Source: Datisca glomerata
Lineage: Eukaryota; Streptophyta; Magnoliopsida; Cucurbitales; Datiscaceae
Assembly (NCBI GenBank): GCA_003255025.1
Contig: QANY01013613.1
Location: 372,001 to 436,000, forward strand
DNA length: 64,000 nt
Reading direction: 5' to 3'
The notes under the pieces are model-generated. The model worked only from the letters and a program-made list of their open reading frames with translations, was not told where the DNA came from and made no database searches. Numbering within the stretch: position 1 is the stretch's first letter; each line of letters opens with the position of its first letter. Positions 24,964 through 36,274 of this stretch are shown here, piece after piece. A program made the translations under genes and the position numbers.

Positions 24964-25838
24964 TGAACTGGTAAAAGACTATCCAAGATATGTGTACAGA
25001 AAAAAATAATGAAGCGGGGAGCCAACACTTCTGAAACAGGGGGAGAATCACTTCTGGAACAAGTGACTATCACTTCAGGAACGGGTGAATATCACTTCTA
25101 GAACGAGGGGAGAATCGCCTCTGGAATAGGTGAGGATCGCTTCTGGAACGGGGGATTATCGCTTCTGGAATGAGGGATTATCGCTTCTCGAACGGGGGAT
25201 TATCGATTCTGGAACGGGTGACGATCACTTCTAGAACGGAGGACTATCACTTCTGAAGCTGGTGACTATCGCTTCTGAAACGAGGGGATTGTCACTTCTG
25301 GAACGAGTGACTATCGCTTCTGGGATGGGAGACCATCACTCCCAGAACGAAAAAGAACAACAGAATGGGACGAGAGATCATCACTTCCAGAACGGGAACC
25401 GACATCTCAAGAATGAGGAATCATTACCTCCTGGACATGACAAAACATCATAACGGAAAGAAGGGTTCAGACTGCCGGTCAAGTGGTTGTGATTGATTGG
25501 CCCGAACCATAAGGAACCACCAAGTGGCTATGACTAATTAAGTTGCTGAGACATAACAGCTGAAAGCAGTCCTATCAGCCGAATGCATAGGGGATGTGAT
25601 CATCCCTTTCCTTTTTATTATTATTCTTATTATTGTAACGTTCATAAGTACATGTTTGTGTAAAAAGAAAAAGGGGACCTTACCAGTGAATAACAACAAT
25701 CTCCCCGTGATTTTTCTTTTTTTTTTTTAAAGATTTTTCACGTAAATGATTATGTTTTTATTCTCTCATTCTCTTTTTAAATTATAATCTTTATCATTTG
25801 TTCGTAGATGATTCTCCATACTGAAAAAACCCTTTACA
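24964..25838 (+). repeat. Left LTR of the host-fragment element (875 bp)
   Basis: Its first 420 bp are a minisatellite of roughly 20-bp units (ATCRCTTCTGGAACGGGTGA). The remainder contains the AT-rich promoter-like end (CACGTAAATGATTATG, TTCTCTCATTCTC) shared with the right LTR. Confidence 0.92.
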
Positions 25839-26551
25839 TTTGGTGCTCTTGTTGAGAGTAAGAGAAAAACTCGAAGAAATCCCTCCTAAAATGCCAAAAA
25901 CCAAATCAAATGACCTTTCAACAATGAAAGGGGGAACAGAAATGACAACACGTTGGAAGCAAAGATGGGAATGATAACAAGTACAAAACTGAAAACGAAA
26001 CAGAAAATGGTAAACTAGTTCTTTGCATATTCGATTGGCTTATTTCTTTTACATCATTATCAACTTCTAAAAAAGAGAGGAAGGAGATAAAAAAGGATAT
26101 CCATTCAAAAGAATGATGAGTTAAAAAATCAGAGCGGATAAAAAAGAAAAGCTCGTATAGCTCAGACTAGAAGAGCTCATAAAACTTTGATTAGAAAAGC
26201 TCAGAAGAGCTCAGAAAGTTCAGAAAAACTCGTAGAACTCAGACTAGAAGACTCATAAAACTTAGATTAGAAAAGTTCATAAAGGTCTGAAAAGCACGTA
26301 AAGCTCAGATCAAAAGAACTCAGAAAGCTCATAAAAAGGTTTTAGAAAAGTTGAAGTTAGAACTTCAAAATGAAAAAGTTGAAGTTCAGATCAGAGAAAC
26401 TTCAGCTCTTCAGAAAAGAAAAGCTCAGTAAAGAAAAACTGAGTAAAGAAAAGACCAAGTAAAGGATGGTCGCGACTTCAACGCTCCATTTTCCAACTGT
26501 CCTGCTGAAGGACCATTAAAATTACACTTCCTTAGTCCGCTAACATGCACC

Positions 26552-27016
26552 ATGGACTTACTTGACCAGCTCTGGGATGACACCGTTGCAGGTCCTTGGC
26601 TGGAGAATAGCCTTGGCAAGCTTCACAAGTACCCAACCTTTCCTCCTCAATCAAGCTCCGACAAGGAATTAGATGGCGGGAGTGTGAGATCATACGATGA
26701 TGACTCGCCGGAGGATCTGGTGAAGGTTACTCGGAGTATCATGATAGAAAATCTCCCCGGACTACAGTTCGGTTCGCCTCTGGCTTCGTCTGCTGGGTCT
26801 ACTCCTCTAGTGTCTCCCTTCTCTGAACTTGATTTGGAGCTATTGAAAAAAATGGGTAATGACAATTTTCATGAAGCCTACTCAGAAAAGCAGATTATGG
26901 AGAACAATCAATTTCAGAAATTAAACTTATATTTATTGGAAGCCAACTATACGGTGAATTTTATATCATCGGGAAGATACATAATTCAACTTATTAAAGA
27001 ATCTCATGGAATCTGA
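26552..27016 (+). CDS. Captured DRM1/ARP (dormancy/auxin-associated) fragment, chimeric ORF
   Basis: 154-aa open frame inside the LTR element with a good start context (ACCATGG). Residues 1-15 read MDLLDQLWDDTVAGP, the signature start of the dormancy-associated/auxin-repressed family (usually MGLLDQLWDDTVAGP). Further family blocks follow in order: LGKLHKYPTF, GSVRSYDDD, VKVTRSIMI, FGSPLASSAGSTPLVSPFS. Homology stops at about residue 92, where the family continues with an FRFRRRS...AYEK tail; here an unrelated 60-residue tail follows. Family proteins are small, intrinsically disordered and linked to dormancy and auxin or sugar repression. No intron interrupts the captured block, suggesting capture from spliced RNA or from one exon. 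Substitutions such as P-W and V-E at conserved positions suggest relaxed constraint. Whether it is translated is unknown. Confidence 0.8.
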   Translation: MDLLDQLWDDTVAGPWLENSLGKLHKYPTFPPQSSSDKELDGGSVRSYDDDSPEDLVKVTRSIMIENLPGLQFGSPLASSAGSTPLVSPFSELDLELLKKMGNDNFHEAYSEKQIMENNQFQKLNLYLLEANYTVNFISSGRYIIQLIKESHGI

Positions 27017-27106
27017 TTTGGAGCTCTCAATCAAAACTTATGGTATGGTAACATGCAAGCTGTCAACTTTCTCTTCTTCGACAATGGAACTCTCAGAACG
27101 AACTAA

Positions 27107-27385
27107 TGGCGTAAGTTCTTGGGAGGGGCAGTTCATAAGTCTACTCTAAAAAAGAACTAAGGCCTGAAAAGTCCTTGAGATGGATAATTCATAACTCCTA
27201 CTCTCAAAAAGAACTAAGGCCTGAAAAGTCCTTGAGATGGATAATTCATAACTCCTACTCTCAAAAGAAATTAAGGGCCTGAAAATTTCTTGGGATGGGT
27301 ATTTCATAAGTTCTACTCTCAGAAGGAACTAAGGACGTAAGTACTTGGGAGGGGTAATTCATAAGTTCTACCCTCAGAAGGAAAT
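27107..27385 (+). repeat. 57-bp tandem repeat, about five copies, in the LTR element
   Basis: Unit landmarks are GAACTAAGGCCTGAAAAGTC, CTTGAGATGGATAATTCATA and CTCCTACTCTCAAAA. Two central copies are almost identical and the outer ones have diverged. The purine-rich ORF immediately after (27398-27631) is low-complexity and not called as a gene. Confidence 0.85.
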
Positions 27386-27754
27386 GAAAACGGGGCCATG
27401 GTTGCACTGAAGGAGTCTAAGCCCTTCGGAGCGTCTACGTACGCCGTTCTCAGAAGGAAAAAGAAAGGTCTGGAGAATGAAAAAGGAAACATCTTCAGAA
27501 CAAGAAAGTATGAAGAACGGGAAATGAAACTTCTTCAGAACGGGGAAGTCTGGAGAATGGAAAAGGAAATGTACTACGAATGGGAAAATCTTCAGAACAA
27601 AAAAGAAAAGAAATTGAGAAAAGAACTCTAGAACAGAAAAGAAAAGATGTTAAGGAAAAACCTTCAGCGCAATGAGAAAAGAAGAGCTGAGTAAAGAAAT
27701 GACAAATAAATTACACATCAATAAGTGAAACTTATTGAGTGTAATGAGGGCAAA

Positions 27755-28670
27755 TGAACTGGTAAAAATAATCCAAGACACGTGTACAGAAAAAATGTTG
27801 AAGCAGGGAACCATCGCTTCTGGAACGAGTGACTATCGCTTCTGGAACGGGTGAATATCACTTCTGGAATGAGAGGAGAATCGCTTCTAGAACGAGGGGA
27901 CTATCACTTCTGGAACGGGTGACGATCGCTTCTGGAACTGGGGACTATCGCTTCTTGAACCGGTGACTATCGCTTCCGAAAGGAGGGGACCATCGCTTCT
28001 GGAACGGGGGCTATCGGTTCTAGAACGGACAACTATCGCTTCATGGACGGGGACCATCACTCCTAGTACGGGAAAGAACAATAGAACGGAACGGGAGATC
28101 ATTGCTTCCAGAACGGGAACTGACATTTCGAGAACATGAAATCATTACCTCTTGGACATGACAGAACATCAGAATGGAAAGAAGGGTTTAGACTACCGTT
28201 CAAGTGGTTGTGATTGCTTGGCTCGAACCACGAGGAACCACTAAGTGGCTATGAATGATTAAGTTTCTGAGACAAAACAGCTGAAAGCAATCCCATCAGC
28301 CGAAAGCATATGAGATGTGATCATCCCCTTCATTTTTATTGTTTTTCTTATTATTGTAACGCTTATAAGTACATGCTCATGTAAATAGAGAAATGAGACA
28401 AGAGAGGAAGTGCAGTGTCTTTAGTTGAGGTTTGCTCCGGTCAAGTCTCATTTCTCTTTTTACATGCACTGCACTTCCTCTCTTGTCTCACCAACAAGTG
28501 TGTAAAATTCTTTACACCAGTGAATGACAACAATCTCCCCGTAGTTTTTCTTCCCTTTAAAGATTTTTCACGTAAATAATGGTGTCTTTATTCTCTCATT
28601 CTCTCTTTAAATTATGATATTTATCATTTGCTCATAGAGGATTCTCTATACCGAAAAAAAACCTTTTACA
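27755..28670 (+). repeat. Right LTR of the host-fragment element (916 bp)
   Basis: Colinear with the left LTR but about 41 bp longer. The extra length is largely explained by the hairpin segment at 28394-28490, absent from the left copy. Confidence 0.92.
28394..28490. repeat. Perfect 24-bp inverted repeat unique to the right LTR
   Basis: The left arm TGAGACAAGAGAGG... (28394-28417) is exactly complementary to the right arm ending ...TCTCTTGTCTCA (28467-28490), with a 49-bp loop. A second nested pair (AGAGAAATGAGAC versus GTCTCATTTCTCT) lies around 28388-28400 and 28445-28457. The left LTR has neither. Confidence 0.9.
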
Positions 28671-28675
28671 GTAGT

Positions 28676-29662
28676 TCTCTTATATAGAAATATAAGATGT
28701 TCAACTTGTATGTGACTTAAACAAAATGTTGAGAATAGTACACTTTTGTTTCCGAACTTCCAGAATTAGTTCTAAATGATCACTGTGTTTTTAGCACACA
28801 TTACTCCTCAACTTTCATTATTGTTTTGACTTGGTTCCTTCAATTTTTTTCCTTCTAATTTTCCGTTAATCCTCGGTTGTATGTACTGACATAAACGTTA
28901 TTTACTTACGTAGATGTTGGCATGGGATAAACTAAAGAACAATTAAGAAAGGAAAAATACTTCTTAATGTTTAAAAAAATCAGTTGCATGTAATGCATAT
29001 CAACATATACTAACAGAAGATTAACGAGAAAAAAATGATGGAATGTCTAAGTGTTAACTAAAAAACTCTAGATAGTGTTTAAGATTATTTTTTGAAGGTA
29101 TAATGACCAAAGTAGAATAATTCTACACTAATCAATTTTCAAAAATAAAATTATTTGACAAAATGATTTGTTTTTCATTTTAAAACTAAAAACAGTGAAA
29201 AACTGAAAAAAAATATATTAATTAACAGTAATATCTCAAACTATGTACGATTGATTCTCCACTTACTCACCGATGAAAGTTATTTTTAAAGTTGATCAAA
29301 ATTATTCTTAATTAACACTATGTACTTTGTGACGTGGAGGATATATAAGATCAAGATAATATATTAAGACAAAGCCTGCTTAATCTAAAGATAAGGATGG
29401 ATGAAGTAAATCCATAACATATAAACTCCAAAAGAAAAAACAAAGATATATCCCTTATAAACATCCATTAATTTAGCTATGATTACCATTAAGAGAAAAT
29501 TCCTATGGTCTATAGACCCAATACTCATTTTCCCCAAAGAATCCCACATAATAATTTTCGCCCACTTTTGTGTCATTATTAATGTAATCTATTTGTATAA
29601 GAAGAGCAAATGGGGTCACTACCATTCCCTCTTCTTTGCACATTTTTAACTAATTCTTTGCT
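28676..29662. other. Spacer and promoter region upstream of the PADRE gene
   Basis: Contains a degenerate repeat-like stretch at 28740-28870 (ACTCCTCAACTTTCATTATT, TTGACTTGGTTCCTTC), a common plant dispersed-repeat style, but without definable ends. A weak TATA-like TTGTATAAG at about 29593 lies about 70 bp before the PADRE start codon. Confidence 0.45.
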
Positions 29663-30292
29663 ATGGAAACGGCAATTGCAAGAGAGCAAGGTGTGTTGAA
29701 ATTGGTACATCCAGGAAGACATGTAGAGATTCACACAACACCTATCCCCGCTGCTGATGTACTGAACAAGTACCCTAGGTACTGCATTACTCGACCGGAC
29801 GTTTTCAAGTTTCCGTGGATTGTCGTTAAGCCTGAGTCAGTCTTGGTTCCTGGCCGAGTCTTTTTCCTTGTTCCCAAGCGCACCGTCTATGACTTGATAA
29901 AGGCAAACATGGAAACTCATCGTCAACAACTTAAATCACACGCTGGAATGACCCCCAAGCACCTTAACTACGATGGGAACCGGTTTAGAACTTCCTATTG
30001 GGATGGTGAACAAACTCCGGAATATGATCTCGATAAGAGACATAAGATAGAGCATTTTCAAGTTGAGAAAGGATATGAAGGGATTTTCAAGTATGAAGAA
30101 AGCTTAGAAGAGATTCAATCTCCTTATGTTAATGCATATGAGTTTTACTACAACAAAGATGATCAACTGACTAAAAAAGATAAACAATTTGCACATAAGA
30201 ATCATGATAGTACTAGCTTGAAATCTTGTTTAAGGAAACCAAACAGCGCTCGGTTACTTAATCTGCGGGTAACATTTATGTTGCCCGACTGA
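29663..30292 (+). CDS. PADRE (DUF4228) domain protein, 209 aa
   Basis: Single-exon gene of the plant DUF4228/PADRE family, whose members are often induced by pathogens and abiotic stress. Biochemical role unknown. The N-terminal half carries the domain: LKLVHPGRHVEIHTTPIPAA near residues 12-31, then YCITRPDVFKFPWIVVKPES, VLVPGRVFFLVPKRTVYDLI. The middle (about 90-175) is charged and low in conservation. The C-terminal motif LKSCLRKP...LNLRVTFMLPD is the family's terminal block. No signal peptide or membrane segment. The start is the first ATG after a stop-containing leader. Codon use and intactness indicate a live gene. It stands alone with mobile DNA upstream and a convergent NPH3 gene downstream. 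Confidence 0.9.
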   Translation: METAIAREQGVLKLVHPGRHVEIHTTPIPAADVLNKYPRYCITRPDVFKFPWIVVKPESVLVPGRVFFLVPKRTVYDLIKANMETHRQQLKSHAGMTPKHLNYDGNRFRTSYWDGEQTPEYDLDKRHKIEHFQVEKGYEGIFKYEESLEEIQSPYVNAYEFYYNKDDQLTKKDKQFAHKNHDSTSLKSCLRKPNSARLLNLRVTFMLPD

Positions 30293-30837
30293 AACAAACC
30301 GAGATTCACAGGTTGATCTTAATGGATTTTTGCCCCTCAAATCTATAATTATTCGAAGTTTTTTTGGGTATGTCATGATATTTATCATAGTTGAGGTAAA
30401 AAGTATGTGAATGTATATTCACACTTGATTTGTCCTATTATGTCTTGTTGTCTGTGTGTTGTCTATGTGTATTTAGATGCAAGGATTAAACTTTGAAGCC
30501 AAATATTGCAGTGTTAAATTCATTATTTATGGATTTTTTTCTTCTAATAGATTAATTTTTCTTTTAAACTTTTAATAGATTAAGTTCAGTTACAGTTACA
30601 TTACATAGTTGTAAGTATATGTAATCGAAAAGAAGATCAGGGATATTAATTTAGTCAAGAACATAAGATAAGAACCATCAGTTGCAATCAAGAAGCTCTT
30701 CGTAATACTACTCATTTACAGGAAGAAAAAACCAAAATAACCAAAAAAAGAGAGGAAAAATGATAATGTTGGTCACTCACAATATGCTTGCAGATGTTTA
30801 CCACATAGTAAAGACGAGTCTTTCATATGAAAGACAC
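30293..30837. other. Convergent 3' intergenic region between the PADRE and NPH3 genes
   Basis: 545 bp, AT-rich, no ORF. It should hold both polyadenylation regions because the two genes face each other. Confidence 0.6.
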
Positions 30838-33800
30838 CTAACCTGCACTCGTACATGTTCGTTCAATCACCTTTGAATCAGTTCTATATGAATGCTTTGA
30901 TGGAGAACTTGATCCCCTTGAAGAGTTATGTCCAAACAAGCTCAGCTTACCAATTTTCTTCGAAAAAGAACTCATAAACTTACGAGAACCCGACTTCTGC
31001 ATATCCCTCCTCATACAAACATGATCTTTCTCAAGATCATTCAATCTCATCCGTAACCGAGCTAGCTCAAGTTTTAGTTCTCGGTTTTCTCGCCTCAACG
31101 ATGCATAATTATCTCGTGGAGACATTGCAGCACTGAGGACTCCACTGCTGATCCTCCACGATGGATGGGCTGGCTTGTGATGGTCTTCATCGCCGTTTGA
31201 ACAGGACAAGGCGTTTCGGAGCCTGAGTTGCTCGAAATAAAGCACTTGTACCATAGATTGGAGTGGAAGACGCTCATTTTGAGCAGCATGTGCACCGGCT
31301 TCTTGAGATAGCTTTTGAAAGTCTATCAGTTTGCAAAGCTTCTTCCTGTCCACATCTGATAAATCTTGATGTGCCTGTGATATAGAGCAATGGAAATTCT
31401 GAAAATACGCTCATGGAAGATGAAACAATTAAAACAAAGTGATGAGAATGGTAGACATAAACGTAAAGAAAATGGTTAAGGAATTAATTTTTTCTATCAT
31501 GTGTTTACTAATTATTTGTAATAAGAAATAAAATTGAGTTTGTCTTTTTACAGATGTCTTTCCCAAGTGTTCACTAAATTTGGGACTGTCTCACCATTCC
31601 TTTACCCATCCCAATTATTGTAAACCTAGAGTTGAGGGAAAATGAGTCAACATTACATTTTCAGGCCTTATATTTTTTACAAGAAGTGGGTAGGAAGAAG
31701 GGTTGACCCTACTACCCTTGTTGGATATTGATCTCATCCGTCACTGCAACAAAGTCCCCCTACCATATCTATGTCGAGGTCAAAATTTAGAGTAATCGAA
31801 TGGAGTACGATAAGATCTAAATATATCATCTCTCCAAATGTCAGTGATGCTATTTGAACATTTGAGATTCGCCAAGAAAATCAAACCCCTCACCCCCGAG
31901 CTCATATCTTTGGGGATTACTTTTGCTTATAGGTAAACGTGCCCGTAGAATTAGTTAACAAAAAATGAAAGAAAGCTTCGTAAGTAGTTGAGTGAAAGCA
32001 GGGAAAGAAATACGCACTTTCAAGTAAACATCGATGGCTCGATATAACCCGTCATGAATGGTACGAGCGTGTGCCGGCAAAGAGTCAGCAACAACCATGA
32101 ACTTGGAAAGCTTGAGGTTAGCATCAGGGGCAATCTCGGCAAGGTAATTGTCTACTAATTTAGCAACTTTAAAGATTGCAGATTGGGAAGGTGAATGAGG
32201 ACTATCTGATGCAAAAACAGACGCATCTTCTATATCTTCTTCGCTATTATCATCTTGTTGAGAGAAGTTAACCAAAATCCTGTGAACCGTATCAACGTCG
32301 AATAGTGTGTCGCTTGAATGCCTGAAAGATGGGATAAGAAGATCATCGAGAGTAGCAATATCCAATTGGGATCCTATCCTTCTTTCTAGGTCAAGCCTGC
32401 ACGAAATTGAACAATCGAGCATGACGGAACTTCGGAGAAGCCCGAAAAGGAAATTGATCGGAACAACAAGTTTCTCAACCGGCAAAAGGCTCACGATCGT
32501 CTCCACCACAAGTTTCTCATGTTCATTTGAACCTAAATTGAAATCATCTTTTGTACTCTGACCAGATGGATTCGTCCACAAGCTCGATTTCTTCGTTAAT
32601 TCCTTTTGAGCGTAATTAAAAAGGGAGGCGCCGATAGTCTCCGGACGAACTCCACGGCACTTCATCGCTGATATGACTCTTTGGTACAAATCAACTCGAA
32701 GAACCGAGATATCTTCTACCCACCAGTCACCATCACACTTGGGTTGTCTACTCATGTGAAGTCTACCAGAACTGCTGTACTCTAAGCGAGAGAAGCTCGA
32801 AGCGATCTGCTCAACGCAGGCTTTCGAAGCGATCGCGTCTATACAGCGGCTAACGATCTTGAGTTCGTCGGCTAGAGGGAGTAAGTTTTCGCATTGTTGC
32901 AAGACTTCAACACACATCTCGAGGCTTTTACAAACTATGCTGTCGAGATACTCTTCGACCCGGGAACTGAGATTATCTTTCGAGAACTCTTCGGTCATTT
33001 CGAGGTATTCAGAAACACAACATAGCTGAGCAACGTTTGCAGAAGTGATTTCGAAGTTGATTCCATAACAGAACTTTGCTGCTAGTTCAAATGACTCGGC
33101 TCCTCCTGGTAAACTATGAAGTTCCACCTTTGAAATGTCAGTATCCCTATGTTCTGCTACTAATCTTCGTATTCGACCGCTTCGAGAAACAAGAGGAAAC
33201 TGTATTTGGAAAGTGAGTCTATCAAATATCAGTTGAGAAATTCAAGAAAGTCGGCCAGATAGAGTTGATAATGGAAACCGTATCATCAGAAAGGAATGAT
33301 CAGACAAATTTAAGAGGCAAGTAATTACCTTATGTAATGAGAATGCCCCACCACTGACTTCAATTGTAATATCGCTCGGAACATCTCGAAAAATCCTACA
33401 TCAGTTAATGGCCAACAAATGAGATAAGAACTGTATCAGCATCAAAAGCTTCATCAATTGTGACTGTCATAGAATACAGAATTGAAGCAAATGCAGAGGA
33501 CAATACCATGACACCCACCAAAAAAATATGAAAAAAAAAATTGACTGTCATGGAATACAGAATTGAAGTCTACTAACATCATAATATTGACATTCTAGCA
33601 GACAGACAAGGCAGAGTGGCAGACACAGCATCACAGAAGAGTTCAAAATGGAAAAATAAATGAATATGAAGAGTAGGAATTGGACAAACTCTACATATCA
33701 AAGTAGACAATTGAGTTGGGTAAGCTTAAAACAACAAAACATACACAAAAATGGAAGAAAAAAATAATGGTCAGGTCTACTGTGTAAAACACATAACTCA

Positions 33801-33986
33801 AGAACAATAACTAAAGAAAAGGATGAATAAACAAACAACCAACCAGTACTTAATCAGTAATCAACAGAGAAATAACTAAACAAAAAGAAAAACACAACAA
33901 ACAAACCATTCGCTGCATCGCTGTCGAGCAGACTTGGCCAAAGATAACTGCTGCTGGGGGTGTAGCTGCTTGTCGCTTCGGTCCAT
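30838..33986 (-). CDS. BTB/POZ domain NPH3-family protein, 621 aa
   Basis: Substrate adaptor type protein of the NPH3/RPT2 family, which links CUL3 ubiquitin ligases to phototropin or auxin signalling at the plasma membrane. Four exons on the minus strand: 33907-33986, 33329-33395, 32018-33199, 30838-31374. Introns are GT-AG (511, 129 and 643 bp) and phases join cleanly (the Trp of CSEW-IFRDVPSD is split). The N-terminal BTB spans exons 1-3 (IFRDVPSDITIEVSGG, FPLVSRSGRIRRLVAEH, GGAESFELAAKFCYGINFEI). The central NPH3 domain begins WWVEDISVLRVDLYQRVI and includes VETIVSLLP and the exon 4 block KLIDFQKLSQEAGAHAAQNE. A C-terminal coiled coil (LRRENRELKLELARLRMRL) precedes the Ser/Arg-rich tail SRKFMSSFSKKIGKLSLFGH. 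From memory it most resembles the At5g48800 subgroup; that is not verified. Intact. Confidence 0.95.
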
Positions 33987-35769
33987 TGAAAACACAAGAG
34001 CCAAAAGAAAGCAGAGTGGAAGATCAATGGAGGTAAAGAAAAAAGATGGTGGGGTTAAGGAAGTGAAGTGTAAAGAGAGACAGTAATCCAGTTGGGGATG
34101 TTGTTGTTGTTGGTGATTTTCTTTCGACATTTTTGTCAAACAGGTGGTGTGCGAAAACCACTAGATTGCAATTGTCCAAAGCGATGGGCCTCTTTGGTGG
34201 GTCACACTAATTGGCTTTATCTTTGGTTTTGATATCGCAACTAAAATTGATCGAAATCCCATCAAATCTACGACAAGAATCACTGTTTTCTGTGAATTTA
34301 ATTGCTGGGTTTTGTTTTATTAAAAAGAAACCATTCTGGGTTTTTGAAAAGCAATGATTTTTTTTTTGGTTTTTGATAAGAACTTATAGCAGGAAAAGGG
34401 GCGGAAAAGGTGAAGGAATTGTAACTTTGTAAACAGAAAGTCAAAAAAAAAAAGAAGTCGGAGCAAGCAAAAAAAGCGGGAAAAAAGGTAGTTAAAAATA
34501 TTGACAATATTTTTGCTTTTTGTCCCTTCCAACGGCAAAAGATTTAGGAAATTCCTTTCGTCCATAAATTATAATATTTTACTTCCCATCCTTTCATTTA
34601 AGTCTATTAACAATAACACCCCTTTCTTTACAATAAACTGGGATAATTTCATTTTAACTCTGCAACTTTAACTCTAAATCAAAGACACCTCTTTAACTTC
34701 AAAATCTTTTCTAGAGTTCATATCCTCTCTCACATTAAGGGATCTCCCCTCATTGGCTTGGATTTGCCCTGCTCAAATTCTTCCAGCTTAGAATTCTGAA
34801 AAAGTTGACGCTATTTGATTTTTTCTTTTCCCTTTTTCTTTTTAAATCTAATTTCATCTGTTTTACATGTTTTGAACAAAAATACTAAATATAATAAGAT
34901 GTTCTCGAATTTTCGGAGCAGGAGAGAATCCGATCCATTTTAATTATCAATAAAAAAAACGCCTTTCCTATGCACGTCACCACCTTCCCCAAACTACCCT
35001 CCATAATTGAGTTCTCAAAATTCTTTGCTAGGACTTACCAATTGGGTGCTCTCAGTTTCTACCAGATTTCCTGGATTTTTAAGTTTGAGTTTGGCGTCCA
35101 TGGCGACTGTAGCAAGAAAGTAGCTTCTGATACAACTCTCTAAGAAGGGTAAAGTGGGATTTCTGCTCGGCGCGACAATTTCTCCCTAATTGAGGAATTT
35201 TCGGATACTAGATACCGACCGTAGCTCAGTCAATATTTTTTTTCCTTCAGAAGTTGTCGTGAGAAAACCACTCGGCAACCAAATGAAATTAGAACTTTTA
35301 TCAAGAAAAACTTTCTTATTTCTCTCAAGTCACGTACAAAAAATGTAAGCAGTAAGGTTCTTGATGCTAAGCTTATTCATTGGAAAATTGTTAAGATGGT
35401 TAGTAATTGATTGAGATTTTTGAAGTCTTCTAAACATTTTAACTTAGAAGATTTTGTTATTGATAGATGGGTTTATTCTTATGTCGAGTACTCTTTTTTG
35501 TATCTAAGTTTTTTCTAATAAAGTTTTTTTCTTGTAAAGTTTTAATGAGGCTAGTCAGAAATTATTTTACATTTTGTAGTTTCTTCTGGTTGAGTTACCG
35601 TATGTGATATTTCTTCATAATCTGTTCTTTGTTAAGTTTGACTAAGATTAGATGATGATGGTACTAAAAAGTGACAGCCTAGTTGAGATATTCTGGTACA
35701 TCTACTGGTTTTTCTTATCAACTTGTGTTTTTATTTTGTCATGGGGTATGCCCATTGTATTTGTATATT
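33987..35769. other. NPH3 promoter/leader side and intergenic DNA
   Basis: 33987-34140 is probably NPH3 5'UTR and promoter (minus strand, C/T-rich leader). The rest shows no recognisable gene. A short ATGGCGACTGTAGCAAGAAAG followed at once by a stop at 35100 could be a gene fragment, but nothing around it supports a product. Confidence 0.45.
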
Positions 35770-36117
35770 TCTTTATATAATTTCAAACCGAACCGAAAAC
35801 GACCAGTTCAGGAAAATGAGAGAACCGAAGTTTCGGTTCGGTTCGAAATTTTGGTGATTTTCGAACCGAACCGAAACACTAAATTTATTATATATATAAT
35901 TTAATATATAATTTAATATAAAATTAAACCGAATCGAACTGACCGGAACAAAACTTTGATATTATATTTTTCAATAACATCATTTAAAATGATTCATAAT
36001 TAATAATATCGAACTAAAGAACCAAACTGAATCGAAACTCAAGATTCAGTTCGGTTATTTCCACATGAACGATTCGGTTCGATTTTTTGTCGAATCGAAC
36101 CGTGAACACCCCTAATA
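35770..36117. mobile_element. CCGAACCG-rich hAT MITE, left end unclear (copy 3)
   Basis: The body is made of CCGAACCGAAA and TTCGGTTCGG words and the right end GTGAACACCCCTAA matches the other family members. A matching left terminus and target duplication were not found, so it is truncated or rearranged on the left. Confidence 0.65.
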
Positions 36118-36274
36118 AAAAGTGGAGCTTAGACCATTAGCCAAGCATATGGTTTAACGCTCATATAATTTTTAATTCTGAAATCGTTAAAATCAAAAGT
36201 ATTTGATATTCAAACATGAATTCACCTAACCTCGAAATAACCCTTGTCGGTTTACATTTGGGATTAGAAAAATG

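Larger units (their letters stand above)
24964..28670 (+). mobile_element. Non-autonomous LTR retrotransposon (TRIM/LARD type) carrying a host gene fragment
   Basis: Two direct LTRs, 24964-25838 and 27755-28670, begin TGAACTGGTAAAA and end CCTTTTACA (CCCTTTACA in the left copy). A perfect 5-bp target duplication, GTAGT, lies at 24959-24963 and 28671-28675. The 1.9-kb interior has no gag, protease, integrase or RT. A PBS-like TTTGGTGCTCTTGTTG starts at 25839, and a weak purine stretch (GAGGGCAAA) precedes the right LTR. Over one aligned 175-bp stretch I count about 20 differences between LTRs, so the insertion is old. The interior contains an ORF derived from a DRM1/ARP gene, AG-rich imperfect repeats and a 57-bp tandem repeat. 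Confidence 0.92.

Noticed and set aside
25262..25453. 63-aa ORF in the left LTR
   Set aside because: Translation of the LTR minisatellite.
27398..27631. 77-aa Lys/Glu-rich ORF after the captured gene
   Set aside because: Purine-rich imperfect repeat (CTTCAGAACGGGAA-like units) inside the LTR element; no family resemblance.
35100..35130. ATGGCGACTGTAGCAAGAAAG as a gene start
   Set aside because: In-frame stop follows after seven codons and no downstream exon could be recognised.
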